A stretch of DNA of 64,000 nucleotides from Powellomyces hirtus (Eukaryota > Chytridiomycota > Chytridiomycetes > Spizellomycetales > Powellomycetaceae). Position numbers and translations under genes: made by a program. Below the pieces are notes generated by a model. That model did not search any database, had not been told where the DNA came from, and saw nothing but the letters and a program-made list of their open reading frames with translations. The stretch covers positions 434,001-498,000 of the forward strand of contig JAHLKG010000018.1 of NCBI GenBank assembly GCA_025526995.1, in the 5' to 3' direction. Positions 1-11,389 of the stretch are shown here, piece after piece (position 1 is the stretch's first letter; the number at the start of each line of letters is the position of its first letter).

Positions 1-64
1 AAAAAAAAAACGGTAGGTTAGTAACCGGGATCAGTTTGTCATTGGTGCAAAAGCGGTGTCTTAC

Positions 65-606
65 CGATATTCCGCTGCTCGCTCGACAGCATGTTCCGGC
101 TGAATGCGGTCCAACATACGAATGGATGATATGTCGATAAGGTTGCTGAAAGCGTTGTGAAGGTCAGCGAAACTCTCAGGCCCATCAAGCCAACCCAGCA
201 GACTTTGATCAAGTACTGCCATTCTTTCTTTTCCATGCTCTTTCTACAATGCAGGGCACTTACTCTGCTGTCCGCTGAACAATTCCTTTCAGCACTTCTT
301 GGGTCCGAAGCTGTTCTAGTTCCGCTTGGTTTTGCGGCACGCTGAGACCCAGACACAGAATGACCATCAGTATAGCCGTAGAGAGTTCCGTGACTACACC
401 TCAATTCACTGACCGGTCCAAGTTTTCTCGGAAGACGTCAGAAGGTAGTAGGCGGGTGCGTTCCGAGGGATGCTGGCAGTCGAGAAAGAGGTTGTTAACA
501 TGGGTAGCATTGAAAAAGACCAACGCATTCTCCAACTGACTTGATCTAGACCATCAGACTCATCAGAGTGGACCCTTGAGCCCAGGCAGCTACTGAAGGC
601 TCCCAT
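65..606 (-). CDS. LAMTOR1: LAMTOR1-like Ragulator subunit (lysosome/vacuole membrane anchor of TORC1 signalling), partial
   Basis: Exons read on the minus strand: 541..606, 414..472, 264..341, 65..202, then a GTAAGA donor leading off the left edge. The start, MGAFSSCLG, has Gly2, Ser6 and Cys7, the usual N-myristoylation plus palmitoylation signal of LAMTOR1/p18. It is followed by SERTRLLPSD, a helical segment QAELEQLRTQEVLKGIVQ, a stretch with NLIDISS, and one with EHAVERAAEYR, in the order seen in LAMTOR1 (acidic head, TARLL-like block, helix, 'NIIDVS', 'RARQY'). In animals this protein anchors Ragulator and the Rag GTPases on the lysosome; the yeast equivalent is the EGO complex. The four introns keep phase throughout. 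The C-terminus is outside the window. The family call rests on the lipidation head and short similarities, so it is moderate. Confidence 0.62.
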
Positions 607-742
607 GATGTGGTATATGTATAAAGTGTCTGTGGGTCAAGGCCGGGTGCGTTTACAATGACAAACTTTGTGAGTTTTTGCACGAGCGCGTTTTGCTCAT
701 TAAGTCCAGGTGAAGCTTGAGAATATACCCTGTACCGTTGTA
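607..742. promoter_or_regulatory. Divergent promoter region, LAMTOR1-like (-) / F-box WD40 (+)
   Basis: Only 136 bp separate the two oppositely directed start codons, so they probably share a bidirectional promoter. No TATA box stands out. Confidence 0.5.
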
Positions 743-2264
743 ATGGAGCCGCTACCGGCCGCCACACAACTCAAGAATGTGCTGGCGCTCTTTCCCACCC
801 TCCCAGCTACCGATCGAAATGCTTTTCTGGACGGCCTCCTTCGTCAGTGCTGTCCGAGTGACCTTGCGCAAGTAGCAGCGACGTGTCAGACGCTTTCGAC
901 GGTAAGTTGTCGTCTTGCAAGGTGGTCGTTTTCTCTGCATTGTTTCTAAGGAAGGCTCTCAGGGGCTGGACTTTTTGACTATTCTCCCCGCCGAAACAGT
1001 GATGAAAATACTCGAATATCTGTCATGGGAAGACTTGTTACGAATGGAACAAGTTTCCGTCGGCTGGGCGAAGTTTGCCGATGACAGCCTGATATGGCAA
1101 AAGCATTATGCGGCCCTGTATGCGAAACACTATTATCTGCCAGATGTCCCGCAGAACGTATCACAAAATCCGAAAGTCGACGTTGTTGTGTTTATGAAAG
1201 AAGTCTACGCCTGGTACAAATATGCGTCAGCCCCCCAGTGTGTCCGCGCACACAGCGGAAGAATTGTGGCTATGGAGCTCAAGGGCGACATCCTAATAAC
1301 ATGTGGGCAAGATAGATTGATCAAAGCTTGGGATGTAGCCACCATGACCGTCACCAGCACATTGGAGAGTTCAATAGCAGTGAGCGTAGACTTTCTTCCG
1401 AACGATCGAGCCTCCGAAGCCGTGATGCCCGGTCTTTTGGCTGTGGCCCACTATGACGGGTCCATTGAAATATGGGACTGGCCAACTCGCACGCATCGTG
1501 TGACAACGACTCGTTTCCATATGCCAGTCTCCAAACTATTGCTGTTGGAAGACTACGTGTATGCCAGTGCTGCCATGAGCATTGGCCTATGGAGTGTGGA
1601 AACGGGAGTGCTTTTGGATGTCTACACATTGCAGCGGCAATTCAGTGGACCTGCATCAACACATACAGGTTTTAAAATTGCCATTTTGCAAAAATGTGCC
1701 GGTCATCTCCTAGCCATTACAAGCGAAGGCCAGCGCGAGTACTTCTTGCTGCATCGTGATACACTTGTGGCAGACTCACTGCCTGAGGTTTCAACTTGGA
1801 GGACACAATTGTCGGGCGACACACTGAATTGTACTTCAGGCTCCATTGCGACCCCGTCGTTCTGCAATCCCGACGCAACGTCTGGTAAGAAGCGCATGTC
1901 AAGCACAATGAGATTGCGCGATTAATCACAAGTGGCGATAGGGTGGGTTGTAGATCTCGATCTGAGCGAGCGATTGATCAACGATATCCGGCTTCATTTG
2001 CGAAAGGGGTTTGCGAACTGGGAGATCTACGGAAAGCATTACATAGCCTTTCTTGTCGATACCGGTCAAGCATACAAGCTTTCCGTCGAATTGGTGATGC
2101 CATGGAAGGGGGGAAAGAGTCTGAAAATTGGCTTTCCATTTGCGCGTCTACTCGGCACACCACTCCTCAAAATGGGGCATAACTGTATAGTCGCTGCTGC
2201 CTCTTCCGACGTATATTATGTGAGGTTCGGGCGAGATAAAATCAAATGGCGTAACGCAGCGTAG
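743..2264 (+). CDS. F-box / WD40-repeat protein (SCF ubiquitin ligase substrate receptor)
   Basis: Exons 743..901, 963..1884 and 1933..2264 give 470 aa in one frame. The N-terminal region (FLDGLLRQCCPSDL) resembles the helical dimerisation segment before the F-box in CDC4/FBXW proteins. The F-box follows at about residues 56-100 (LPAETVMKILEYLSWEDLLR then VSVGWAKFADDSLIWQKHY). After a basic linker come WD40 blades, e.g. AHSGRIVAMELKGDILITCG with IKAWDV, and GLLAVAHYDGSIEIWDW. The C-terminal part is poorly conserved. Such proteins bring phosphorylated substrates to SKP1-CUL1 ligases; the substrate cannot be told from sequence. The second intron is only 48 nt, with a near-consensus ATTAATCAC branch site. 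It lies convergent with the proline-rich gene, 278 bp apart. Confidence 0.85.
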
Positions 2265-2542
2265 TGAACCACACATGCGCTGTCATGCGATAGTCAGTGG
2301 CGTGGCTGCATCATCCTTCAGGAGTGTCCCATTGCGAGTATAACAATTCACATTAGATCACGTATCTCCTTAGGCTTTGAGCTGGCACTTAAGTCCAGAA
2401 GAATGGCTTGCAGATGCTACTACAGAATACTGCGATGCGACGTTCGCATTGAGAACATGGCTTCGGCTTGCCTTCGATTGTATCATGAACGCTAACCACA
2501 GTGCTTTATAAAGATTCTCGGACTAAGTTTCATATTATTTGA

Positions 2543-5500
2543 TCAAAATTCTTCAATCAGCAAACCAAGCACATCGGGAGGCATCAGGAGAGGATAATCC
2601 ACTTGCATTTGGAACGTATCCAACATCACCCGGCGCAACAGGTTGTATTTTGAATCATCAAAAACTGTTTGTGGCAGACAAGGTTCGTGAGTAAAAGTGG
2701 TCGAATGATACGATGTTCGGATTGTGATCACGTTGCAGCATACCTTCCTGGTCCAACTGAAGGTCCGATGGGAATAGACCACTTGAGCTTCTTGGGAAAC
2801 AAGTGACAGTGGTATCAACTTTTTCAGGCATCTCTTCCGTCAAAGGTGATCTGAAAGCTTGAAGGGAGACGTGTCGTGCAGCAAGAGGTGACAAAACACC
2901 GCCCGCCGCGGAGGTTGTTGGAGATTCCCCCGGTGCACGAGATAATTGGTGAGCCTCGCGTAGGGCGTTAGGAGAGCGTAGGAGCGAGTTCGAGCGGTTG
3001 CGCGATGTGTCACCAAAGCCGCTTCCCGTGGATTGTGTCCGTGACGTGGGAGAATCGGGGGCGAGGGGCATGGTCATGGTCATAGAGGCTGCAGAAGATC
3101 AACGACCGGTTAGACCCAAAGTCTCTCTCGTTCGGCGCTTCAATTCCTTGCCTGATGAACCCGCCCGTCGTCTGCTCTCAATGATCCCTTGTGCCGCGCT
3201 GGCAGAAGCCTTCGGAACCATGGAATTGCGGGACACTGCCGAGCCCGCTCCTGTTTGTCCACGAGTCCATGAGTCAGCGGCGACACGCAGAAGATGCACG
3301 CGGAGAGGGAGAAAGAAGACTACTCACCTCCAATCTTAACCATTTTTGCAGACTGCATGCTATGGAGGGCAGTAGTAGAAAGGGGGGCGTTGAGCTCACT
3401 TTGCGGAGGAGCTCTTGCCCGCTCCGCAAAGAAGATCTTAGCAGCCTCGACTGGACTCTGCACAACCTCTTCTACCATTTTGCGCCCAAATGGAAGGGCG
3501 CCGCTGAGGGGCGACCGGAGAACACTTGGGCTGTCCGCCGAAGCAAATGGACTGAAGGGAGAGCGTGGAGAGGCCTCTGCTTCTGAAGCGAGCGTGGCGG
3601 TCTCGGATCCCGTAGGAGATACCGCTGTCATTGACAATCCTAATGCGCCTCTATTGAAAGGAGATTTGGCTGCCGCAGATATGGGTGTTGCGGGATTTTC
3701 CGCATTGTTGCTGCTGGCGATGCCTGCTCCTGTGTTCACTTGAGGTGGGATCCCGATTCGGAGCCGATTAATTGAGGTCTCTGCTTCTGAATCTTCTCGT
3801 TTCGGCAATGGTTGGGCTGTGGGAGGTGCTGCAAATGGACTTCGTGGCATCGCGACCGTTGCACGCCTCGGAGAAAGGTGTGTTCCCGTGATATTCGGTT
3901 GAGCTACATTCCGTCCCACGATGCTGCTAGCACCGAGCCCTTGCTCCCCTGGTCCCTGTTCCGACTGCGATTGTGGCCGCTGCTGGCCAACACCTAGTCG
4001 TGGTGCTGATTCAGTCGCTTCTGTCTTCTGCCAGATTGCAGGCTGAGCTGCTGTTGTTGACAGCTGTTGAGCAGATTGCAGTATTGGAGCGCTCATGGAT
4101 GCTGGAGGGAATATTGGTGCCGCTGGCAGCTCTCCCATGTGCGGCGTGATGGGCAGCGCTGAAGCCGCGGTGAGAGGTGCCAATGATGACAGCGTATTGC
4201 TTGGCGAATCTTCCGTCATCTGTGAGATTCGGCGGAGAATCGGTGCAGCCATTGGAGGAGGCGGTGGTAGCAGGTCCATTTGCGAGTGGGATGTTGTTTG
4301 CGATGTTCTGCGCAGAATTGGCGCAGCCACTGGAGGCGGTGGTGGCAACGGCAAGTCCGCTGATGAATCACCCGTCATCTCCGATGGTCTTCGCAGGATC
4401 GGTGCGGCCATTGGAGGAGGCGGTGGTAGCAGGTCTATTTGCGAGTGGGCTGTTGTTTGCGATGTTCTGCGCAGAACTGGCGCAGCAGTGGGAGGGGGTG
4501 GTGGCAATGGCAAGTCCGCTGTTGTATCAGCCGTCATTTCCGAAGGTCTTCGTAAGATCGGTGCGGCCATTGGTGGTGGTGGCAGCGGCAAACCTGCCAG
4601 CGAATCGTCGGTCGTCGGCGTCGTTCTGGGCAGGATTGATGCAGCCATTGGGGGAGGTGGTGGCATAGATAATTCGGCGGACAAATTGGCTGCCTTTTGT
4701 GGCTGTGCGTGAGCTGAAGGGTTTTTGCTGTGTTGTGCATAATGATGTGCCATTTGCGGTGAACCAACAAAAGCCGGGTCGCTGCTGTATTGCGGTTGCT
4801 GAAGATGTACGACAGAGGCCGTCGCCATTTGCGGGCCTGTTGGAGCGGAGAAGAGCCCTTGCTGCGGTTGCAGCATCGTCGTCATTTGTGGTCTTGCGAA
4901 TGCTAAGTTGGGGCCTTGCTGCGTCTGATGTACTGTCATCCTTTGCGGTCCTGCAAGTGCCGAATTCGTATCGCTGATGCTGGCATAGTGCGGCTGTTGA
5001 GCGGATGTTACTGACACAGTTGCCACATGTGGTCTAGCAAAGGCTGTCTGCGGTTGATGAGCTGTGACGGATGATGGCGTCGCAGCCTGTAGGCTAACGA
5101 ATGCTGTCTGCGGTTGCTGAACTGAGACAAATGATGCCGTGGCCATCTGAGGCTTCGCATATGCCGTCTGCGGTGGGTGAGATGTTACAACCGATGCCGT
5201 CGTGATTCGCGGGGTCACAAATGCTGTTTGCGATTGTGGAGCGTTGACAACCGATGCCGTGGCCATCTGCGGTCTCGCGTATGCTGTTTGCGATTGTGGA
5301 GCGTTGACAACCGATGCCGTGGCCATCTGCGGTCTCGCGTATGCTGCTTGCGGTTGCGGAGCAGAGACAACCGATGCCGTGGCCATCTGCGGTCTCGCGT
5401 ATGCTGTTTGCGATTGTGGAGCGTTGACAACCGATGCCGTGGCCATCTGCGGTCTCGTGTATGCTGCTTGCGGTTGCGGAGCGTTGACAACCGATGCCGT

Positions 5501-6029
5501 GGCCACCTGAGCCCTCCCTATGTTTGTACTCGAGTCTTCGCCAACCCTTTGTTCGTTGGCTGTAAACATCGCTATATTGGATGTCGGGTTTTTGGCAAAT
5601 GCTGATATCGGTCCCTGTTTTGCGGCCTGCTGTTGTGGCAGCGGAGCATCTGAGCCTGTCGTGCTCGGCTGTCGCATAAACGGTGAAGATGGCTGTCCTG
5701 CAGGGCCCATGGACGGTCTCTTGGCAAAAGGCGATGATGGTTGAGCAACTGCCGTGCCACCGCCAGCTTTCGCAAATGGTGAAACGGGTACATTTGCACC
5801 ACTGTTGCCCCGAGAAAAAGGCGAAATGGGCTTTGCTCGACTGGTGTCTAGTTCAGCTGAGACAAGTGATCCTGGTGGTGCGCCCCACAATGGTTTGTCC
5901 TATGAGGGTTTCATGCAAAATCGGGTCAATTGGGAAGTCTTCAAGGCAAGTCATGTTTCGCACTGATTGATGACTATGAAGCCTTCGTTTCTGCCTCTTG
6001 GGCGTTGCTCTAACCTTAGAGTTGTCCAT
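2543..6029 (-). CDS. Large proline-rich, low-complexity protein with two families of tandem repeats
   Basis: Exons on the minus strand: 6015..6029, 3328..5899, 3161..3250, 2744..3088, 2543..2664; lengths sum to 1,047 codons plus stop. The 15-nt first exon encodes MDNSK and is my choice because the big exon has no upstream in-frame ATG. The N-terminus carries several SPFAK/SPFMR-type motifs. About residues 130-300 are a 20-residue repeat (RPQMATASVVNAPQ...). About residues 425-570 repeat a unit containing PPPPPMAAPILRR, formin-FH1-like stretches that could bind profilin, SH3 or WW domains. Many SP motifs suggest phosphorylation. The short conserved-looking end (residues ~1005-1047, DDSKYNLLRRVMLDTF) is not repetitive. 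The exon 3 donor (GTTCAT) is weak. I do not recognise the family; a cytoskeletal scaffold is only a guess. Confidence 0.75.
4215..4640 (-). repeat. Tandem repeat encoding PPPPPxAAPILRR units
   Basis: About five imperfect copies inside the proline-rich gene; on the plus strand the GGAGGCGGTGGT-type block recurs. Each unit ends in a Ser/Thr-rich spacer (SQTT or SEMT). Copies differ by synonymous and conservative changes, so the array is older than the 60-bp array nearby. Confidence 0.85.
5020..5514 (-). repeat. 60-bp coding minisatellite (20-residue repeat), about eight copies
   Basis: The period is exactly 60 bp; consecutive units from about 5214 to 5514 are nearly identical and those at 5020-5213 are more diverged. 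It is in frame within the large exon of the proline-rich gene. The high identity of adjacent copies implies recent expansion or gene conversion. Confidence 0.95.
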
Positions 6030-6355
6030 TGCATAGTATTGCGGAGAGAAGTATAGCAGACTTCCCACTGGTATGGATTTACACACTGGCGACGCCACAG
6101 CGCATCTTGCTTACGATACTGTCAGAATCGCGGATGTGGCACAGTCGCGATGCAATCCAAGGAACCGAGGCCTCATCCATTTTCCACCGACTTTCGCGGG
6201 TTATCATGTCCCTTCTTCCATCCTTCATCATCATGTATAACGGCAGTGTCTGAAGTCAATTGACTGATACTCATAATGTATATTTCAACACACACGAGTG
6301 CCCTATTTACAGGATGTGTAAGTTTCCAAACAACTGATGTGGCGCCAGTTTATGC
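6030..6355. other. Intergenic: upstream of the proline-rich gene, downstream of OST3
   Basis: No reading frame with family features or splice logic was found. It should hold the promoter of the proline-rich gene and the OST3 3' UTR. Confidence 0.5.
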
Positions 6356-7818
6356 TCAGAAAAGCTGATTAGAGGATAGTGCAGTCAGTACAAGTTTCCC
6401 TCTCTCCAAACCATGACTCGTTCCTGCACATACCAGTTTGTACGGATAGGATCCGTTCTTCATCTTGAAAAATTTCAACATGATCGAGTAAAGGACCATG
6501 AAGATTATGACAAGAGCGTAGGTTGCTGTTCGTTGCTGGAGAGGGTCCGAGAGCTTGGGAATTTTGGTTACAATGAGCACAAATGTGATCGAAATCGCTG
6601 CGTCTATAACGGGAAGAATATGAGCAACCATGGTCGGCCCGTCGCATTGAATGTACAGGACGGCCTACATAGCAATCCGACAATTTGTGTCTCAAGAATA
6701 AACTGATTTTGAAACCCAGGAGCCACAATCTCGGGACGGTTGTCGCGCATGCCCGTGTATGGTGGCCCTCGGATGGTGTTCCACATGTGCCCCGAGCACA
6801 TCAATACCGACCATCCCTAAAATCCGGTCAATGTTAGAATTTATGAGCTTGCCCTTTGCTCCGTTTGATTGACTCACAATCAGGCCCATAGACCAGATCT
6901 TGCGACTTTGGAACACAGCAACCAGATGTTTCCACAACAGCTTGGCGGCGGTCAGAGCTCCAAGAATCAGTATTCCGGTTGCAATGTAGCGCGAGTAGTC
7001 AATAGGTCTTCGCAATTGAAACTATTCAATTGACCAAACGTCAGCGAGTGCATCTGAAACGGAGCCAATTCGGTACACACCTCCAGTTTGCATGAGCTTG
7101 AGACATATTTTGCGAGGGCGTCAGCGGTTAAACCCCTATTATAAATCGTCGTTTCAGAGCTTGTATAGTGTGGCACCTGACGTTCGATGTCGCTCATACC
7201 ATCTGTTCAGATCGTATTGTTCAAATTCTCCCCCAATTACTACTGCATTGGGTCCTTCTGTAGGCGGGAAATGGAGCACCAAAGGTACTGACTGAATCTT
7301 GAGCTAAAAGGTACATTAGGACCTATGAATTGATGTGTCGATTCTTCCATGTGCAGATTCCAACTATTCTTCTTTGCCAACCTTTTGGAAAACCTCCTTT
7401 CCATCAGCAAAGTCCAACTGCCCAAAATACAACCTTTGCTGGATTCCCTGGCGCTGCCACGAGGACGCCACTAGGTTGAACTCGCTCTCGAAATCCCTGC
7501 GATAGTCATGTATGGGCAAGATCAATACGCGTCCGGCATTTGACAATGCAAACCACCCGCCGCGCCGTCGCAAAATTACCTGCACGGAGCACATCCCATT
7601 TCGGGTGCGAGTGCAGTTAAAGACACGAAGATGGAATAGTTTCGGGGTTGCCCCGTTACATATGCGAAGTCCTGGCCCGTAAGCTTGATAGCGCGATTCT
7701 TGTTCAACTTTCCGTCGAGACGTTGCAGTTTCTGTTCGATCGACTGTCCTCCGACTGGCAGAACAATCATCAGTAGCATCGCTGCCATCAGCGAGGCCAT
7801 TGCATTGAATACCCGCAT
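6356..7818 (-). CDS. OST3: Oligosaccharyltransferase subunit OST3/OST6 (MAGT1/TUSC3 family), with a one-base frame break
   Basis: Exons: 7580..7818, 7382..7496, 7200..7303, 7081..7135, 6878..7021, then 6356..6816. A signal peptide (MRVFNAMASLMAAMLLMIVL) precedes a lumenal thioredoxin-like domain with the redox motif CAPC split by intron 1, then DFESEF, FADGKEVFQK and FPPTEGPN. Four hydrophobic segments follow (e.g. YIATGILILGAL), with the family signatures GHMWNTIRGPPY, ETQIV and SYPYKLV. Ost3/6 proteins sit in the ER OST complex and hold acceptor proteins through mixed disulphides for N-glycosylation. At about 6664-6668 the frame shifts between ETQIVGLL and AVLYIQCDG: the last exon is 461 nt, one base short of closure, and no normal-size intron explains it. 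This is either a sequence error, a real mutation, or a missed micro-intron. Confidence 0.88.
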
Positions 7819-8026
7819 TTTGTAAGCGGCTTCCTATGTGTCTCTCAGATTGGTGATGGATTGCCAGAATGAGGTGTTGAGTCAAGGCTGCCTTCGCGTT
7901 GGCCGCTTGACGTGTGACGGGCTGTTGCCCTCGCAACTCACCATCTCGCACTGACACTATCGGCTTCTGAGGCTGTGGTGATTCACCTTAGATCACTCGC
8001 ATTCACACGACTTTCTTTCCCAACGA
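7819..8026. promoter_or_regulatory. Divergent promoter region, OST3 (-) / NUDT21 (+)
   Basis: 208 bp between two opposed start codons; probably a shared bidirectional promoter. The reading frame seen here on the minus strand has no family features. Confidence 0.45.
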
Positions 8027-8987
<961 letters not shown>

Positions 8988-9537
8988 ATGACAAAAAAAA
9001 GGTTGTTTACTGACCATATCCGTAACTATCGCGTGAACACTTGATGAACACGAGGTCATCACACCTCCAGCTCAGCCGACGGGCGCAAGTATCCCTCATG
9101 CCGTTCACACCCCTTCCCGTGCGGATCCGCAACTTGCCTGGATCTTCGGCTCGTTTTGATGATGCAAATCCCCCGTTTCATCATCCGGCATTATTCAAGT
9201 TCAGAAACGGATGCCCCAATCTCATCCATAGTACAACTCTGAATAAACCTAGCATAGCCTGTAGGAACTTGGTACAACATGAACAGTCTTTAGAGCATAG
9301 CAACATGAAGATGCTGATTTTCAATGTGCAGTCGCTGTTCGAGAGGCAAATGTTGTAATTGTCTCATCACGTATCCTTCCGGCAGTATGGGGCGAGTGGG
9401 AGACTCGAACCTGCATAGGCGAATGAGTAGTTCTTGCTACAAGGTTCGCAACCTACCTAGTAAACCGCTTGATACAAGCGCGTATGCCACGCGTTGCTGC
9501 GCAGGGATCTTACTACGCGTTGAATAGAGCGCGTAGA
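8988..9537. other. Intergenic between NUDT21 and the ABC ATPase
   Basis: No gene was recognised. A segment at about 9391-9480 superficially resembles a tRNA T-arm but does not fold (see rejected items). Upstream non-coding exons of the ABC gene may lie here. Confidence 0.4.
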
Positions 9538-10785
9538 ATGTGCGCGGACCGGGATATCACATCCGCAATGTCCGTGCGCTTTGCTAATAACAACGATGGC
9601 TGGATGGAGAGAGTTCCTCGCATTCAAAAGGAGCTGGGCGAACCTGTTATTGTAATTCAGCACCTGTCCAAAAGTACATGATGTTTCCTCATGACTCTGT
9701 CTGCTCCACTTGATGATCTCTGACATTGAATGCAATTCTATTGTTGTACAGCATACACCATTCCAGGGACAGATGAGTCTGTACACGCGCTTCATGATAT
9801 CCACTTGGCACCGGAGTCAGAATTTTATCCGATCCGACGTGGAGAGTTTGTGATTTTGCGTGGTCCTAGTGGCGGTGGCAAAACTACGCTCCTGAATATC
9901 CTTGGCACTATCGACAATGCGACGAGTGGAAGTGTAGGTAATCATTCTTTCCTTAACCCACAAGGGTAGAAAATGCAGATGTGCTTGTGAGGTTTTGAGC
10001 CATAACATCCTTATTGTCTTTCATCTTATCAGAAATTCTTGGCGAAGCGATATCAGATATCTCGTCGGACAAATATCTCTCGGACCTCCGTTTGAGAAGG
10101 ATTGGCTTCGTCTTTCAAACTTTCAACCTGCTTGGGACCATGTCTGCATACGAAAACGTTGAACTTCCAATGACCATCCGCGGAAAGCTTGGGCATAAGG
10201 AATCCAAAGAGCGAGCGTTGATGCTTCTGGAGAGTACGTCATTTGAAAGTCAATCTGGTTCTCTTATGCCGACTGATGGATGCTCTCTATTTTTGAACAG
10301 CGGTAGGGCTACAAGACCGGATTGCCCATCTGCCCTCCGAACTGTCTGGAGGGGAACAGCAGCGAGTGTATGGAGTGCGTTCAAGGTTGACCTGTCCAGA
10401 AGACGCTGACTATAGGGCATGTTCCAGAACCATCGCACGAGCCCTATCCAACGATCCGGATATACTGCTTCTAGACGAGCCGACTGGTGATCTCGACACA
10501 TTGAATACGATTGAGATAATGAATCTTCTACTCAGAATCAACAAGGAGAGGAAAACTACTTGCGTCATGGTGTGAAAGCTGAAGCGCACAATCGTAGTCT
10601 GTTTGACAACGGAAGCTGATGCCATGTGATCGACGATCCAGGTCACGCACAATCCTGATGTGGAGTGCTACGCTGATAGGCTTCTGTATCTTGAAGACGG
10701 ACGCTTTGTAAAGCAAGCCATAAATAAGGTACAGCCGGAAAGAAGGATTAACAATAAGCCGGCTTTCAAGGAACTTATGATTTGA
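9538..10785 (+). CDS. Lone ABC transporter ATP-binding protein, LolD/MacB-like
   Basis: Exons 9538..9673, 9752..9937, 10033..10233, 10301..10367, 10416..10569, 10642..10785 give 295 aa; a second ATG at 9568 is equally possible. It is a single nucleotide-binding domain with no membrane segment. Walker A is GPSGGGKTT with the LNILGTID that follows it in LolD/MacB/FtsE-type ATPases; Q-loop [10 protein letters not shown]; signature LSGGEQQRV; Walker [14 protein letters not shown]-loop VTHN. In bacteria such subunits pair with FtsX-like permeases for lipoprotein or drug export. Here five spliceosomal introns show it is a resident nuclear gene. No permease partner is encoded in the window. The partner and substrate are unknown. 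Confidence 0.88.
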
Positions 10786-11389
10786 GCCACACTAAGGTGC
10801 AAACCCCGCTAGTTTTGGAGCAGTATCAAGGTAAAGTGACTGTTTACGCTATGCGTCTCTTCCGCATAGTGGTCTCATTGTTTTCCCGGTGTAGAATATC
10901 TGAGAAAAAAGGATGAGTGACTCTTGACCATGAACAATTCAAATCGTTTGAAGTTGTATCGTCTCAATGTATAAAGTGTGTATCAGCTCTGCACTTGTCG
11001 CCCACCACCCAGATATTGGGCAGCACATAGACTTCCGTCGCTGGCACTGCGCGCGGCGTTTTGGGGGTGCACAATATACAGAATACACCAATGTTATGAC
11101 ACCAGCCGTTTGTGTTTTCGCTTCCATATTTCCTGCGATTCTTTTCTGCTAGTTTGGGTCCTGGTGGACTGAAATGAGGCGAGAAGGAAACAGGATTGGC
11201 CATCAGCCGCCGCGTGAGTCGTGTCACTCGCGCGTCTCATTTTCTCCAGTTTCTCTGGTACTTTGTATTTTCTGTGTGATCTTCGTCGCAACATTTAGAG
11301 ACAAAAGCATTTCGAGTCAAGGTCCCCTGCAGCATACTTGGAGAGGCTAGGACTGGCCTATCCTCATATGGTGCTCGTTTGCAACTGCC
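10786..11389. other. Intergenic between the ABC ATPase and CEP120
   Basis: No coding exon was recognised in either strand; the region should contain the CEP120 promoter. Confidence 0.4.

Noticed and set aside
5177..5605. Repetitive Arg/Cys-rich frames antisense to the proline-rich gene
   Set aside because: They are the shadow of the 60-bp repeat in other frames; the sense frame runs 857 codons and splices cleanly.
9391..9480. Possible tRNA on the minus strand (GCAGGTTCGAGTCTCCC resembles a T-arm)
   Set aside because: The T-stem would pair GCAGG with CTCCC and fails at two of five positions, and no matching acceptor strand lies about 70 nt upstream; the plus strand does not fold either.
9538..10785. 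Recent bacterial transfer or contamination for the ABC ATPase
   Set aside because: Five GT-AG introns of local size and flanking nuclear genes on the same sequence argue against contamination or very recent transfer.
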